A stretch of 64,000 nucleotides of DNA, taken from positions 121,552,838-121,616,837 of the forward strand of contig CM056744.1 of assembly GCA_029851415.1 (NCBI GenBank), in the 5' to 3' direction. Below are positions 44,901 through 58,800 of this stretch, in pieces. The notes under the pieces were generated by a model. The model worked only from the letters and a program-made list of their open reading frames with translations, had not been told where the DNA came from and did not search any database. The stretch's first letter is position 1. Each line of letters begins with the position of its first letter. Made by a program: the position numbers and the translations under genes. This stretch comes from Eretmocerus hayati. Its lineage: Eukaryota > Arthropoda > Insecta > Hymenoptera > Aphelinidae.

Positions 44901-46804
44901 GGGCATTCCTTTTTTCCTGTTATCTCAAGAGCTAAAAATTTTTACGAACTGATATCGTTCAGACAGTGGGATTGCCAAATGAACAATCTCGTCTTGAGAT
45001 ACTAATATCTATTTCTCGTTGGAAATGGTTTTTTTTGGAATTTTTTTCACTCTTCAGTTTTCGATCGTCATGAAGCTCTCGGATCACTATCAAAATAAAA
45101 AGTGTGGATGTCCCTTTCAATATATGACAGGATAGGGTGATGGAATCGATTGCTCTCGACGATTATAAGTAAGGGAAAAACGTGCATAGAAACCCCTGCA
45201 TATTCATATCAAAGAAGAATCCCCTTGTTGGCGGACCAATTATCACTGTTGCAATTCTATAAATAAGTATATATAAGTGCCATCTAGCATCACAATTTAG
45301 CATGTAGTGAAACTTGTACATACCACAGACCTTAAGGCGTATTGTTAAGACAATTAAAAGCTCAATATAACTTTCGAAACGGATATCCGATCCATTCAAG
45401 CTGATAAAATGTGCGAGATCCGTGTGCGCGACGGTTCGAATGATCTTTTCTGGCCGAACAAGAGTCGCTCGGACTCGATCAGGACGTTTAATCATATGAT
45501 GTAGGAAAAATCAAAAAACATTTACACACGACTCCAGCGTTGAATATTGAATTCTGAAAGCCCGAGATTCAGCTATTATAAAGTATATGATGGCGCAGGG
45601 GCGGATCATCATTCCGGATTCATATACTTTTTTAAAATAAAAACATTTTCACCAAAAAGAAGACATTTACATCGTGCGCGACTACTACTTGCCAACAAAT
45701 TGGCATAGAACCCAGATATCAAACTCGAATCGTGAAATTTTCCACGATTTCAAAAGCAGAACCATATGAATTCCATTCCAAGTCCAATATTTATCAATCG
45801 ATATCGTTGGAAAACTGTGGTCGAAAGATTTTTGCCCGTCAGAATTCAAATTTTTCTGCATTATTCCGGAATTTTTTGGAAAATTGAAGATTGAAAACCT
45901 TCCAATCTACGATTAACATTCACAGAGCTTTCGGCATTGTCGTGATAGCAGAATCAACGATTACCATCGGAAATTTCCAGAGGATGCTCGCAGAAGCGAA
46001 ATTTTCTTGAAATAATGCTCAGGAAATTCAGATTATGCTGAGAAAAATTCTGTATGGTCTGACTATATTTTTCGATCATTCTTCTGTGACAGGTCAAGTA
46101 TCTCACTCTCCGGAAGAGTATTTCTTTCACAAGTTCAGGTTGATTACGGTGGGTTGGACGCATTGACTCAAAGTTCGCTTTAAGAACTGTGTGTACAGCC
46201 TACAGATGATAATTAACAGTTTTGAACTAAGTAAACTTTCAAGATGCAATATTCCTACTGAGGTGAGCAGCTCTTGGTTCAATTTGTTACTTCGAACTTG
46301 GTAATTAGCCCAATTAGCTCTAATTCGATTCACTTAGACCTAGCAAGATTCTACTTTCATGTGCAAGCTCCGAGAGGAGCTTGATTAATCATAAAATTTT
46401 GAGATCGAAATTCGTTGATTTGCGCCCGAGCGCTTAAAAGCTTTTTTGGATTCTAATGCGGGTCCACTCTAGATTAGTTACACACAACGGAGACTGAGGT
46501 GTATTCGAAGTGACGCTCACGAGGATCGAGGTCGGGCTACGTCGTCTCAAGTTGACCCGATTGTCCCGTCCACCTGGGTGAATCCGTCGTGCCTGTTCAT
46601 CAGTCTAACCCGTCAACGTAAGCTGGTTTTTTCGTTTTCCGCTGTAACTTTTCTTCTGTAAGTACTCCATCAGGGCTGCACGATACAGAATACTTGTACC
46701 TAGAATGGGCAGCGACAGTTCGACTAGCCTTTCAGGTCGCATCTTGGCGTGGGCGTGCTGTGCGTGCAAGTTTACGGGCATAGTGCGGCGTGTTCGACGG
46801 GGCC
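41951..46804. other. Intergenic, between IMPase 5' end and acetyl-CoA synthetase 3' end
   Basis: 4.9 kb. The first 250 bases (41951-42200) are relatively CpG-rich and probably hold the IMPase promoter and 5' UTR. The right part should contain the acetyl-CoA synthetase 3' UTR. A perfect 28-bp palindrome lies at 43047-43074. I see no further gene. Confidence 0.5.
43047..43074. repeat. Perfect 28-bp palindrome
   Basis: Half-site CAACTAGACTCACT is followed directly by its exact reverse complement AGTGAGTCTAGTTG, with no spacer. Confidence 0.9.
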
Positions 46805-49800
46805 TTAGATGTTCTGGGGCCTCAGAGAGAAGAGCAGCTCGACGACACCCTCGTCGGCCAGGGTGGACACGTCGCCGACGTTCCTGTCACCGACAGCTAT
46901 TTTTCTGAGAACCCGACGCATAATTTTGCCCGAGCGAGTCTTGGGCAGTCCTGGTGCGTGCTGTATCACGTCCGGCTGGGCGAATGGGCCAATTTTCTCT
47001 CGAACTGCGATGTGAAAAAAAATCTCGATAAGCATAAACATGCCCGATCACCTGAGAACTTCGTGACCTACCCACTATTTGCACATATGAATGAAAAAAA
47101 TATAGATGGGAATCAAGTCACTTTTTTGTGGCGGGAAATTCAAAATATGTGGTCGTTATATCAGATTTCTAGATTCGAAAAAAGTTCAAATTGTAAAAAT
47201 ATATTATGATCAACGATAGTGTGTACCGACCCTTGACTTTGAGTTCATCCTGGAGTTTCTTGTCGAAGTTCTTGCCCTGATTTGGCGTGACAAAGCAGTA
47301 CAGACACTGGCCCTTGACCGGATGGGGTTTGCTCACCACAGCTGCCTCGGCAACGCTCGGATGTTCCGTCAGCACGGACTCAACCTCCGCCGTCGACATC
47401 AAGTGTCCCGAAACATTCAGCATGTCGTCGATTCGGCCCGTCACCCACAGGTAGCCGTCCTTGTCTCGTCTCGCTCCTGTAAGCACATTCGATAAATCAT
47501 GCATGATTTTCAAATGATCATGTTCGGCCTATCTCTCGTAACAAGATATTCTGTCCGTTCGAATCAAGTATGGAAAATTTCTTTTTCTAGTCAGACAAAA
47601 ATTCTCGTGGTGATTTTTAGGATAAGAAAGAAAAAGTACTCGAACATTCCGATTACATTTTCATTCAAATTTTCCTCGAATTCACCAATTTACTCATTCA
47701 AATTCCATATATTATGCCTTAGTAGAAAAGTTTGGTATTTGTACGCCACTATGATAGAGATCTGATCTGGTGTATTCACACGTGCCAAACTGTTTGGAAT
47801 TTTCAAGCACAAATAGTTGCTAGATATTTTGACAGTATTACGAACGAGTTACAGTACCGTTCGAAAGTTCTCGATAAAGAACACTCTTGTGAGAGTCTCT
47901 CATATTTTTAAAGCAAACCTAAAGAAGTATGAACGATCTATGAGAAATTTTTGTTTCCCAAAAATTTGTAAGAGTTCGGGGAGAGAGTCCCAGCATAGGA
48001 GAAATTTGCCATACGATCCCCGAAACTCATTGGCATAATAATCGCACTCGTTAGCAGACTCCATTCAATTTTTAGAGAGATTAATTGACCTGTTCCATTT
48101 CCAAAGTATTCCGTGTCCCATTCCCATAGAGAGCAATGCTCTTTGGATACTTTTTTCCTTCATATTCACTCACAAACAAGAATATGAGATGTCTGGATAA
48201 TCGTCGATAGATATTTGAATGTTCACATCGCTATGATGTCAGTAAAATTTGAGGGAAAGCTTGTAGACATATTTCAATTACAACGGAGAATTAAAATGAT
48301 TTACTGCTTTGGAAATTGATGAGAGGACGGCTGAGTTCTTACATTGCTACGAGAAAACATTCTGCTATTCTCTCCTACCAGCGTATTTTTCAGTTCATAT
48401 GCAAGGAAATTGGTTAATGAGATAAGGTGGTATTCAATCGTGAAATTTTTATAACACTTTGGGAACGATTTTAATGTTCTCGATGGAAACTTTTCATTCC
48501 TGGATGATTAATACTGTTAATACTTAATACTGTTGTTTCTGTTTTGGTTCTGGTTCCCAGAAATAATAGCAGACGATTATAATGAGCAAAAACATATAAA
48601 CGATTCAGGTTAGCCAAAGATGTCTAAGTTCAAACCAAACACTTAAATTCATGTAACCTATAAAAATTTTAAAAAATAAAAAAAAATTGTAAATAAGCAG
48701 CCTCTCACCAGAACTTTCCCCAGATCCGAATTGAAAAAGCCGCAAATAGAATCAAAAGCTTTCTGAAAAAGAATGCCAATACGAAAGTTAAGAGCAAGGC
48801 AGATATTCGATTCCCGGGGTGAGCCAACGGTCGAGGTCGACATAATAACAGACATAGGTCTCTTGAGAACGAGCGTACCGAGCAAGATTTTTCCAAGCGC
48901 GGATTACGAGGCCAAGGAAATTCGCGACGGAGACCAAGCCTCCTACAACGGGCGTTCCATTCTCAAAGGTGAGGATTACTTATTTTTGTACATCTCACAA
49001 CATTACCAAGCGACTTACATTAAATACATGTGCGCGGATCAATTTCTTCGATACGAGAGTCAATCCCCCACGGGCTTGCAGTTACACGCAATGGTCAAAG
49101 ATTGATTGAAGTAAATCTTGAAGTTGTTGGAATTGTATCATTTCTTCATCTGTATATCCGCAAGAGAATCATGCAAATGTTCATGCTTCATGATGTCCGA
49201 ATTTATCTATGAGGTCATTTTATTCTTTATGACGTTCTTAATGTGGGTCGGATCGCAAGAGATGGTTGAATTTGATTGTGAGACATCTTTGGCGCTCAGT
49301 GCCCTTGTTAGATTAGTCAACACGAACGAAATTTTGAAAATAGTGAGCCCCTGTTATTATCAAACAAAATCTGCTGTCATCGTCTTTTAGTTGTGGAGAC
49401 GATCAACAACGTCATTGCTCCGGAACTTCTCAAATCTAAGTTGGACGTGAATCAGCAGAAGGAGATAGATCTGCTATTAGAAACGCTCGATGGCACACCC
49501 GACAAGTCCAAGCTTGGCGCGAACGCAATCCTTGGTGTGTCGATGGCTTGTTGTAAAGCGGCCGCTGCAAAAAGAGGCCTACCCCTTTACAGGTGCCTTA
49601 ATTTTGTTTTCAATCAAATGCTTCCACTAGAGCACCACCGTACGAGTTTCGAATTTTTCATCGAACCATCTTGACTCTTTGTACACAGGTATATTGCTAC
49701 ATTATGTGAAAACAACGAATTTTACCTGCCGGTGCCGGTTTTTAATGTAATAAGTGGTGGCAGAGCTGTAACCAACGGACTCCTTTATCAAGAATTCCAG

Positions 49801-52800
49801 ATTTTCCCAATTGGTGAGTCGAGGCTGCTACAGTATTTCAGTCTCACTTTGAATTTTGCAAGGCATTGACATTCAAAACCATTAACAATTACATTAATAG
49901 AGGTTGATTTCCCCCGATGAACTTTTGACTCAAGTTTTGACAAATAACTTTGGTTATCAAATTATGCCTCATCAGAAAATGCTGTCCCAAGATATTTACG
50001 TTTTCGTCAGTGGAGAAGGCCAAAGACTCGGCACATTTTCTAAAATATAGAATCAGAGCAAAATCGGACTCTTTGATACATCGCCCAGTAATATCAGCTA
50101 ATGAAAATTAATTTAGAGCACCAGGAATCAGTTTTGAGAAATTCTTAAAATCGAAAAATGATGAGAACTCGTCCCAACGCGCAAAGAGGTATCGTGATAA
50201 TTCTTGCAAAATCTTGATACTCTATAATGTTGCTATATCTTCAGAATATGCTGGACCCGTCTTAGTCCTTGCATTCGAGTATATTTTTAGTTTTCTGACG
50301 GAATAAAATGCATCAAAAGCGTTACAGTGTCCATCTTCAGGCTGAGTGCAAAGAATATTGGATGCGTTTATTGAAAAAATCATTCTCATTCAGACTCTCA
50401 AAATTAGGGCAAAAGAATTCAAAGACACATGTTCATGCACGGCAAGATAAGATGTTACCATGGTCATTTGTTCGTGAGGAATGACTGCGCGTTTGATCGC
50501 AGGAGCGGAGAGCTTTGCGGAGGCTATGAAAATGGGCACAGAAGTGTGCGCACATCTGGAACGCAAGCTCGCCGAGCTGCAGGGCCTGGACGGGCCTCTG
50601 CAAGCAACCAGCGACGAGGGTGGCTTCGCCCCGCGTCTCGCCGAGGAAGCCACTTCCGCTGATAAAAGGCTCGTCGCCGCGATCCAAGAGGCCATAAACA
50701 GCGCCGGTTACGAGGGCAAGGTGCGCATCGGACTCGACGTCGATGCCTCCGCGTTTCTCGTCGATGGAGAAAGTTCGTATGAATGACCAAACTAGTGTAT
50801 CCACAATATCGCATAAATCCGTTCAACTTGTAATTTTCCGGTTCTTTCGTCAGACGCAAAGTACGAGCCGGACAAGATGCTGAGTGCAAACGCAAGAAAT
50901 GGCGCCGGAGGTTCCGAACCAGTGGACTCGCAGGCCCTGCGTCAGCGCCACGTCGAGCTTGCAAGCGAACTCGGTGAGCTTTTAGTCTCGCTAGAGGACC
51001 CGCTCGGGCCCTCGGACTGGCAAGGCTGGTCGAGCTTGGGTCAACAGCTGCGAGAGAGCGGCACGTCGGAACAGTTGCAGCTCGTGGCCGACCGTCTGAC
51101 GGCTACGACACCCGAAAGGGTCGACGAGGCGACGGAGAGGCTCGCGGCCAACTGCCTTCTGATCAGCCTGGGCCAGGCTGGTACCGTCAGCAGGGCCATA
51201 GACTGCGCTGGGAAGGCCACTCGTGCCGGTTGGGCCTGTCTCGTGGCCGCTGGAGAGGCCGAGACCGAGGACACGTTCGTCGCCGATCTGGCGGTTGGCC
51301 TTGGAGCCGGACAATTTAAGGGTGGAGCGCCCAGACGCTCCGAGCACGTCGCTAAGTACAATCAGCTGCTGAGGATCGAGCAGGAGCTGGGAAAGCGAGC
51401 CAAGTACGTTGGAATGCGCTACCGTGAGGCTCTGTTGGCGCCGAGCTGTGCCAACAACTGAGAGAGCCCCTTGTATTTTGGAAAGTGGAAAAGGCTTGCA
51501 GTCAACCCTCTACCGAGATGCAGATTGGATGAAGGTGAGCCTCGATCATCTCACCACTGAATCTGCTTCAATTGCGATTTTCTTCTACTTCTTTCAATTC
51601 GAGCGCACGATCGAAGATGAGTTTTTATAGCACACTCGCCGACATTGCAGAGTTTTTGAACTTTTCTATTAGTTTTTGAATTATCGTGCATCTGGACCGT
51701 GATGCAAAAGCACCAGAATCATCTAGAATCAATTATATCTTATAATAACCACAGTATCTCCAAAGTAAACGAGGATATTTGATTAGACTTTATCGGTATT
51801 TCGAATATTTGACTATATCGGACATTTGATCAGACTGTATCGGATATTTGATTAGACCATATTGGATATTTGATTAGACATTCTCTGAACTCAACCGCAG
51901 CAAAACGAGGCTGAACGAAGACGCCTCATCATATGAAATACTCAAGCAGAGTTTTGCTTGAAGATTACACCACTATCCTCCGTTAGGAGAAGCTGAAAGA
52001 TTTATAAAGCTCACCATCTCCAGTGCAGTAGAACCCTCGGAAGCGCTCGAAATAGGTGCTCTGGAAGCGCTCGTGGTTGCCATAGAGGGTGCGCATCATG
52101 CCCGGCCAGGGTCGCCGGAACACTAGGAAGCCCTCACCCTCGCCCTCGATCAGGTGGCCTTCCTCGTCCAGAAGTTCTGCCTGCACTCCAAAGAATGGGA
52201 ATGTCTGCGGAAACAAGATGATCGTTTTATGACGCCAGGTAAGTGGTTAAATCCAAAAAAATTAACGTCAAATTATGTTTGGCATGGAAGAGAGGATGAT
52301 TCACAGGATTTGTTCTCTATGGCTTAGACTGTAGTGAGATATTCAACTCACGGCTGATCCAGGCTTCATCGGGGTCGCGCCGGGCAGTGGCGTTATCACG
52401 TGGCCGCCAGTTTCGGTCTGCCAGAAGGTGTCGGATATGCTGCACTTTCCATGCCCGACAACGTTGTAGAACCACAGCCAGGCCTCAGGATTTATTGGCT
52501 CACCCACCGAACCCAGCACCTGGAGTATGAAAAATTCTGAGTTAGTAACATTGGCGAAAGAAAAACATGAAAGTTCTCAAGAATTAACAGAAATGAAGAA
52601 AGATAATGAAAACAAATACAGCTGTTCAGCATTTTAGCAACACTATTTGATCATGATTTTGGGCGTACCTTTAGAGTCGAGAGATCGTACTTTTTGACGA
52701 GCTCATCGCCGAACTTCATGAGGGAGCGGATCGCCGTGGGTGCTGTGTAGAACTGATTAACCTTGTACCGGTCAATGACGGACCAATACCTGTCGTTGGT

Positions 52801-55800
52801 TGGGTAGAAGGGAGTTCCCTCAAACTTGGCAGAAGCAAATGAGACATTTGATATATTACTATGTATGTGCAATGGTTGTCACAGTAAATTCGAGGGATGC
52901 GATAAAATGGCCTGTGTCTTTTATTATAAAGTAATAATGATCAATTTTAAGCGAAAGCGGAAATTTTGTAGCAATGTATTACACGCATAGCTCATCGTCA
53001 GTCAATTTGAATCCACATTTATCTACAATTTGATAAAAATTCGAAAAATTACACACACTCTATCGGGGGCTTTACCATGGGTTAGTGATTCTGATAGCTG
53101 TAGATGAACTTTTACAGCGCGGGATCCAGAGAAATATCACTACTCTATCAGAATAACTCACTTGCATGGTTATATTTGTAAAGGATCGCGTGTTATTTTC
53201 TGAACTGTTTTGGCAAGTGATTGGCACTTATGGTCGTAAATGGAGCACGGCTGATGAAGGTCAAAATATTTGAGAAAATTTCATTACCAGGACGGACGTG
53301 GCGCCGTTTGCAAGGGGCCCGTAAACGACGTAGGTGTGACCAGTGATCCATCCAATGTCGGCAGTGCACCAGTACACGTCACCCGGGTGGTAGTCGAAGA
53401 CATACTTGAACGTGGTCGCGGCGTAGATGAGGTAGCCTGCCGTCGTGTGCAGTACTCCCTTTGGCTTTCCCGTTGATCCACTGGAAATCCCAACAGTCAA
53501 ACAGAATTTGCAGTCAGAGATCAGAAAAATAAAAAATGTCAGCTATTTTTGAAAAGAGTGAAAGTGGTCATATCAGTTGTGGCAGCTCATCTTCGATGCG
53601 AGGAAACCCACTCAGAATTATTAGTGGACAGACACCCTGCACTCAATCAATCTGACCTGAATAGTATGTCTTATAAAAAGTAGGTATCGCGTGCTTTTAT
53701 ATGCATCAAAATTTCTCCTTTATTCGATCCACCGATAAGGTATGACTCTCAAAAGGACAGTCATAAACGACGTGCTTTTGCGAATTCAAAAGTCGAGCAA
53801 CTGAGAGGTATGTCACTTGTGCCAAGAAAAAGTTCTAATATATGCTTCTTGAATTGGCTCAAGGCCAACCGTTCGAATTGAAAAATTTAGCTGGTTTTCG
53901 GCTGAGCCTGCCGGCTTGCTGCATGAGACTATGACGAACCTGGTGTAAAGAATGAACAGGGGATCCTCGGCAGACATCCAGACGGGATAGCAGCTCGGCT
54001 CGGCTTCCTCCATCTCGTCGTGCCACCACACGTCCCGGTCGTCGTCCATGTCGACGTGGGGTGCGACTGATGCCGGAGCGGAATCGGCTCCGTTCGATTT
54101 GCCATTACTCGTGCCGTTGGTCGCTCGACCTGCGTAAACAATGCAAAACTGTTCTTTTTTGTCTCTAGTACACGAAACGAATTATCGGTTCAATTTATGT
54201 GAAAATAAGGCCACTGTAATCATGTACAGTCATACATGATCGATTCCAGCTGACGGTTCTATAAAGCAAAAATCACGCTGGCTATCGATCAAAGATACTT
54301 TTTAAAAAAGACTCTCCAGACCAAAAAGAATCAATCATAAACTATCAGGGGCCTGATTCCGAGCTCGGTGATAGCTGTCGCGGCGGTGTGGCTCGTTACG
54401 ATTTTCCTACGTCCACGTTCCTTATGCATGGTGGACCACCTAATTGCATGTTCCTTATGCATGGCGAATGAGATGAATCGCACCGTCGCGACAGTAATCA
54501 CCGAGCTCGGAATCAGGCCACAGATGAGAACGTAGTTTCCCGGAATTGGACAAATTTTTACATGGCAACTGCACGGTATGCACATGAATCTCTCGTGGTA
54601 TTGTGGATGAGTGCTCACCGGTGCCAGAGTTGGCTTTCCCGTGGGGTGATATGAGCCGTCTTAGATGGGCTACGACGACGCAGCACTCGACCTCGTGTCC
54701 GTGGCTCTTGACCCTGGCTAGAGCGTCATCGCAGATGTTTTTGAGCAGCAGCAGTTTCTCGCCCCTCCAAACTCCGTCAGCGGTCACTAGAAGTTTCGCC
54801 TTTGAATCGAGGATTCGCTCGGCCAGAGAGTCCGCCGAGTAGCCCGCGAACTGAGAACGAAAATTCCGTTGCATCATCATTATGGTGGCTTCGGGATGGT
54901 AGGGGAATTTGAATTATAGAAAAATATACACACGACAACGCTGTGCACGGCGCCGATCCTGGTGCACGCCAATAACACTATTGGCAGCTCGAGGATCATG
55001 GGCATGTACACGGCCACTCGATCGCCCTTTTGCACACCCTTGCTCTTTAGCACGTTGGCGAAGCGGCACGTCTCTTCAAGGAGTTTGCGGTATGTCAGCC
55101 GAGAGTAGTCGTCCGGATCGTTGCCTTCCCTACATAGGGGATTCAGGTTTTTTTCATCGTAAGGAATTTGTGAATGGTCATTAATATATCCAATCGCTTT
55201 CAATCTTTTCGTTCGAGAACGCAACTTTTTGAGTAAAAACAATTGTGTCTTGCAATAATGGTTAGAAACTTCGAATGAGTCAGGATTGATCTCGTGCTAC
55301 ATGGACATCGTACCGTGATTTGATTTTACATTTAAGAACAGAAGTAATTCCTAGTATTCTTTCTTCCTCGCACAGAGTTTCTTACAGAGTGCAAAATATC
55401 TACCCGAAAGAGACAGGCTATTTTTCCATGTGAGTTGCATTCTGTAGCTCTTCCCTATTCTTGAATGTATTTCGCATAAGCGTGTTATGTCATACTCTTT
55501 TCACCATGACATCGTATTGCATCTGCTCTCGAAGGTGGAAATCTTTCCGGTCTAATCATCAAGGGGTTCACGTGTGGATTTCGGGCCCCCCTGGAGGTGT
55601 CCTTTCAAGCTCGGTGAATGGAATATTCAGAATAAAATTTTGCAGATCACAGGGATTATCGGCAATCTATGGCGAGTTGGCGAGGAATCGTACGATTACG
55701 ACGAGTGAAAAAACTGGCGAAATAATCAGTTATCTTCAGCTACTGAAATCGTGCGATACACGTCGATGGTATAAAAACATCGACATCAGCTGTTCATTGG

Positions 55801-58800
55801 CGATATTGAGTCCGTATCACCGACGATGACGAGCATGTAATAGCTGAGATTTTTACCGCGGCAAGCACGTGAGAGACGCGCGTTCGCATTTTTCCATTAT
55901 AGGTACCACACTGTCAATATCGTGTGAGCCTGGTCAGATGCTCCGCATGATTACAACAGGCAGAACGCATCAAACCATTACTTGTATGATTTATTTGTCC
56001 ACCTAAACAGCCTCCGGAATTCTGAGTATTTTTCGCTCGTTACACAGTGCATCCAAAATGCGAGTCCTGCGATAAATTTTGAAGCGTCGAAAATTGTGGT
56101 ATACAGTAAGCACATGTACCAAATATAAGATAATTTCAAATGTGGGACATACAAAGTGATGCGGATAAATTTTTTGAACGATTCTCAAAAATCTTTGCGA
56201 ACTCAAGGAACATCATAGACCAAGAGTGGGGTCTCGATATGGTAACACAAGTGAGTAAGAGAACAGAAAATTGAATTTTTTTTCTAACTGAATTGGACTG
56301 TTTCAATCAACTCGGTGAAGAGTTCATGATCCTAACTATAAATTGAACATGTCAGCGGTTGAGAAACTATACGGACGTGTGCATCATTACAAAAATGGCA
56401 AAGTGTGCGGGCTTCGGCACAGATGACATGAGCTTTGTACAATGAACGATTACTGTCCACGGTAATGATTCCTGAATATCTGAACGATCAAAAATATGAA
56501 AAAGGACGTCAAGAGCTGTCACTATTTGCAAAGTTTGGAAAAGGATCCAAAACGACAGACTTTAGGCCCTATCACTCTGTGAGCCTGCGCTGACAATGAG
56601 TACTGGCCGCAGAATAACGCGCGTGAAATATCGGATTCCATTTGGTAACACGTGTACAAAGTCGAACCCATAGGCATCGGCAGAGTAGAATTGAATCGAT
56701 AATGAGACTTGTATATTATCTTGTGAGAGTGTGTGTCGATGTAAATTTTCCCACGTCAATGAGCGCATCAGATAATAATAATGTGATTGGTAGATGGTCG
56801 CGTCATTGGGTGGCGCACGCGAATGTTGCACAAACTGATTAGCGGTACTTGATGCAAGCAGGAAAATTTGTCCAAATAACAGATAAAATGTGCAAAATAT
56901 TTCTTGAATTGCGATGCGACGAGATGTTATTATTTACAAATGTCGGACGTAAGCTCTTATCACGCTATAGGTGCGGATGATTCGGAAACAGGCCAATCTC
57001 ATCAGCCAATTTGTATCGTGTGATCTGCGTACGGTTGATCAGCTCGCGTCGATGACCCCTGAGAAAAGCTCCGCGCGCGGCACGTGGTGATGCGCGGATC
57101 CGTCGCTGCTGCTGTCGGTTCTGTTCCGTTGGCCACGCGCATCGTGGCTGACGCGCGCTATTATGTCATTTACGTCATTTCACGCCGCCCGGTCTGCCGA
57201 TGATCGCCCGATGATGAAAGAGCGCCAACTTTGTATGCCTATCAATCGTTCTTTAGCCAGATACCTACACGCTCCTCTCTCCCTTCATTTAGATCGATAT
57301 TCTGCTCTTCTCTCTACATGGTGAGATTGGACATTTTCTTTTAAATTAACCTTATCACGCTTTTGAAAAAATGTTTTTCTGTCTAGCGTTACCTGCGTCA
57401 GAGAGCCAAAAGAGTTTTTCCATCGAACTACAGCGATTTTGCAATTGTGGTAAAAATGCCTCTCGCTCGATCAGCGCCGACTCAAAATTCGGGTATCTGC
57501 AGGATAAGCTCACAACTTTTTGTGTAGATTGTTAGTCGTATTGTGAAATGGTGAAAGAATGGTAGATGAATCTTGCATCAGATTGAAATAATCGAATCCT
57601 TGAGAAAATGTGCAAAGCTGCGAAAGTTTTTCCTGAACAGAAATTAATCGAGTTCCAGAAGGAATTTCCACGTCTCTCTTCAGGCTTCATCTCTTTCTCT
57701 ACGTAGAATTTAAAGTTTTGTGTCCAAAGTGAAAGATGCGATTGACAAACTGCATTCATGATGCCATGGCATTACAAATGTAGGTTTTCCCATGAAAATA
57801 TCTGTTTCTAGGATGAAATAAATGATAAATGACCTAATCAGAGTTCTGAAAAGTTTTAATCGAAAATTTTCGATTTTTCGGTAATCTTTTCCCCCTCGTG
57901 ATTTTACACTGAGGCCCCAAACAAATTCTATCAAATTCACTGTACTGACATTTTTTCGAAATTTTCCATTTTTTTTACCCTAATTGCAAATTTTTGAAGC
58001 CCAATATCTTTCAATAAAACTGGATACCGTAGCGGATGGGTTAAAATTGCAGACATAATTGATCAGTGGAGTTGAAGATCAGCCGGGACCAGATATGCGG
58101 ATGTGCTTTAGAATGCGAGCCCGCTAGAGAGGGTGGCATTACAAGGTCACGCTTGCCGATGTCTACTCGGAAGATACGAATTCATAATTCATAAGCATCA
58201 CGTGACGAAGCTGATGCTGGAGGCAGATCACGCGACGGCTCTCCCCCTACTCGACTCATATCATTACTACCGCGCATTTGTCAGCTTTCTCAAAATTTCC
58301 TACATCGCACACCCAAACTTTCCAATCCCGAAACGTGGATTCCAATATTCTTGAAAAACCGCGTTCTACCTATCCCAAATTCATTGGCGGAATACCACGC
58401 TCAAATTCGGAAATAAATGGACACTTGACTCGTGGTTGAAGGTGGAACCGTATGGACTGATTTCTGGCTGCCCCTTTTCGCCACAGCAAACTTTCAATAG
58501 CTCGATATGAATTTCTGAACTTTGGCAGTAACAATGCACCTGTCAAGCTCCCACTCTGCTGTGGTTCCGAGGCAGACACACGTTGTATAAGTGCGTGACC
58601 TTGGATAATTTTCACCGCCTCTATATATGCCGTAGTCGCGCTGGTGAAAATCAAATATCGCGCTCGTTTTAGCCACTGCTGAGGTATATTTTATCTACAT
58701 ACATATGGACAAGTAAGCGCCAATGTCTTATCGATTCGCTATTATTTTCCACAGACGCATTTAGAACGGGCCGCGATCGATCTCGACGAGTGCAAGTTAC

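Noticed and set aside
45163..45495. Minus-strand 110-codon frame downstream of ACSS2
   Set aside because: No similarity recognised; the position fits 3' UTR or intergenic sequence.
50433..50964. Long minus-strand frames over the enolase-like exons
   Set aside because: Shadows of GC-rich coding exons on the plus strand; the plus frame has clear enolase homology and splice phases.
55461..55829. Plus-strand 122-codon frame in the ACSS2 intron
   Set aside because: No recognisable motif, no splice context and composition like the surrounding intron.
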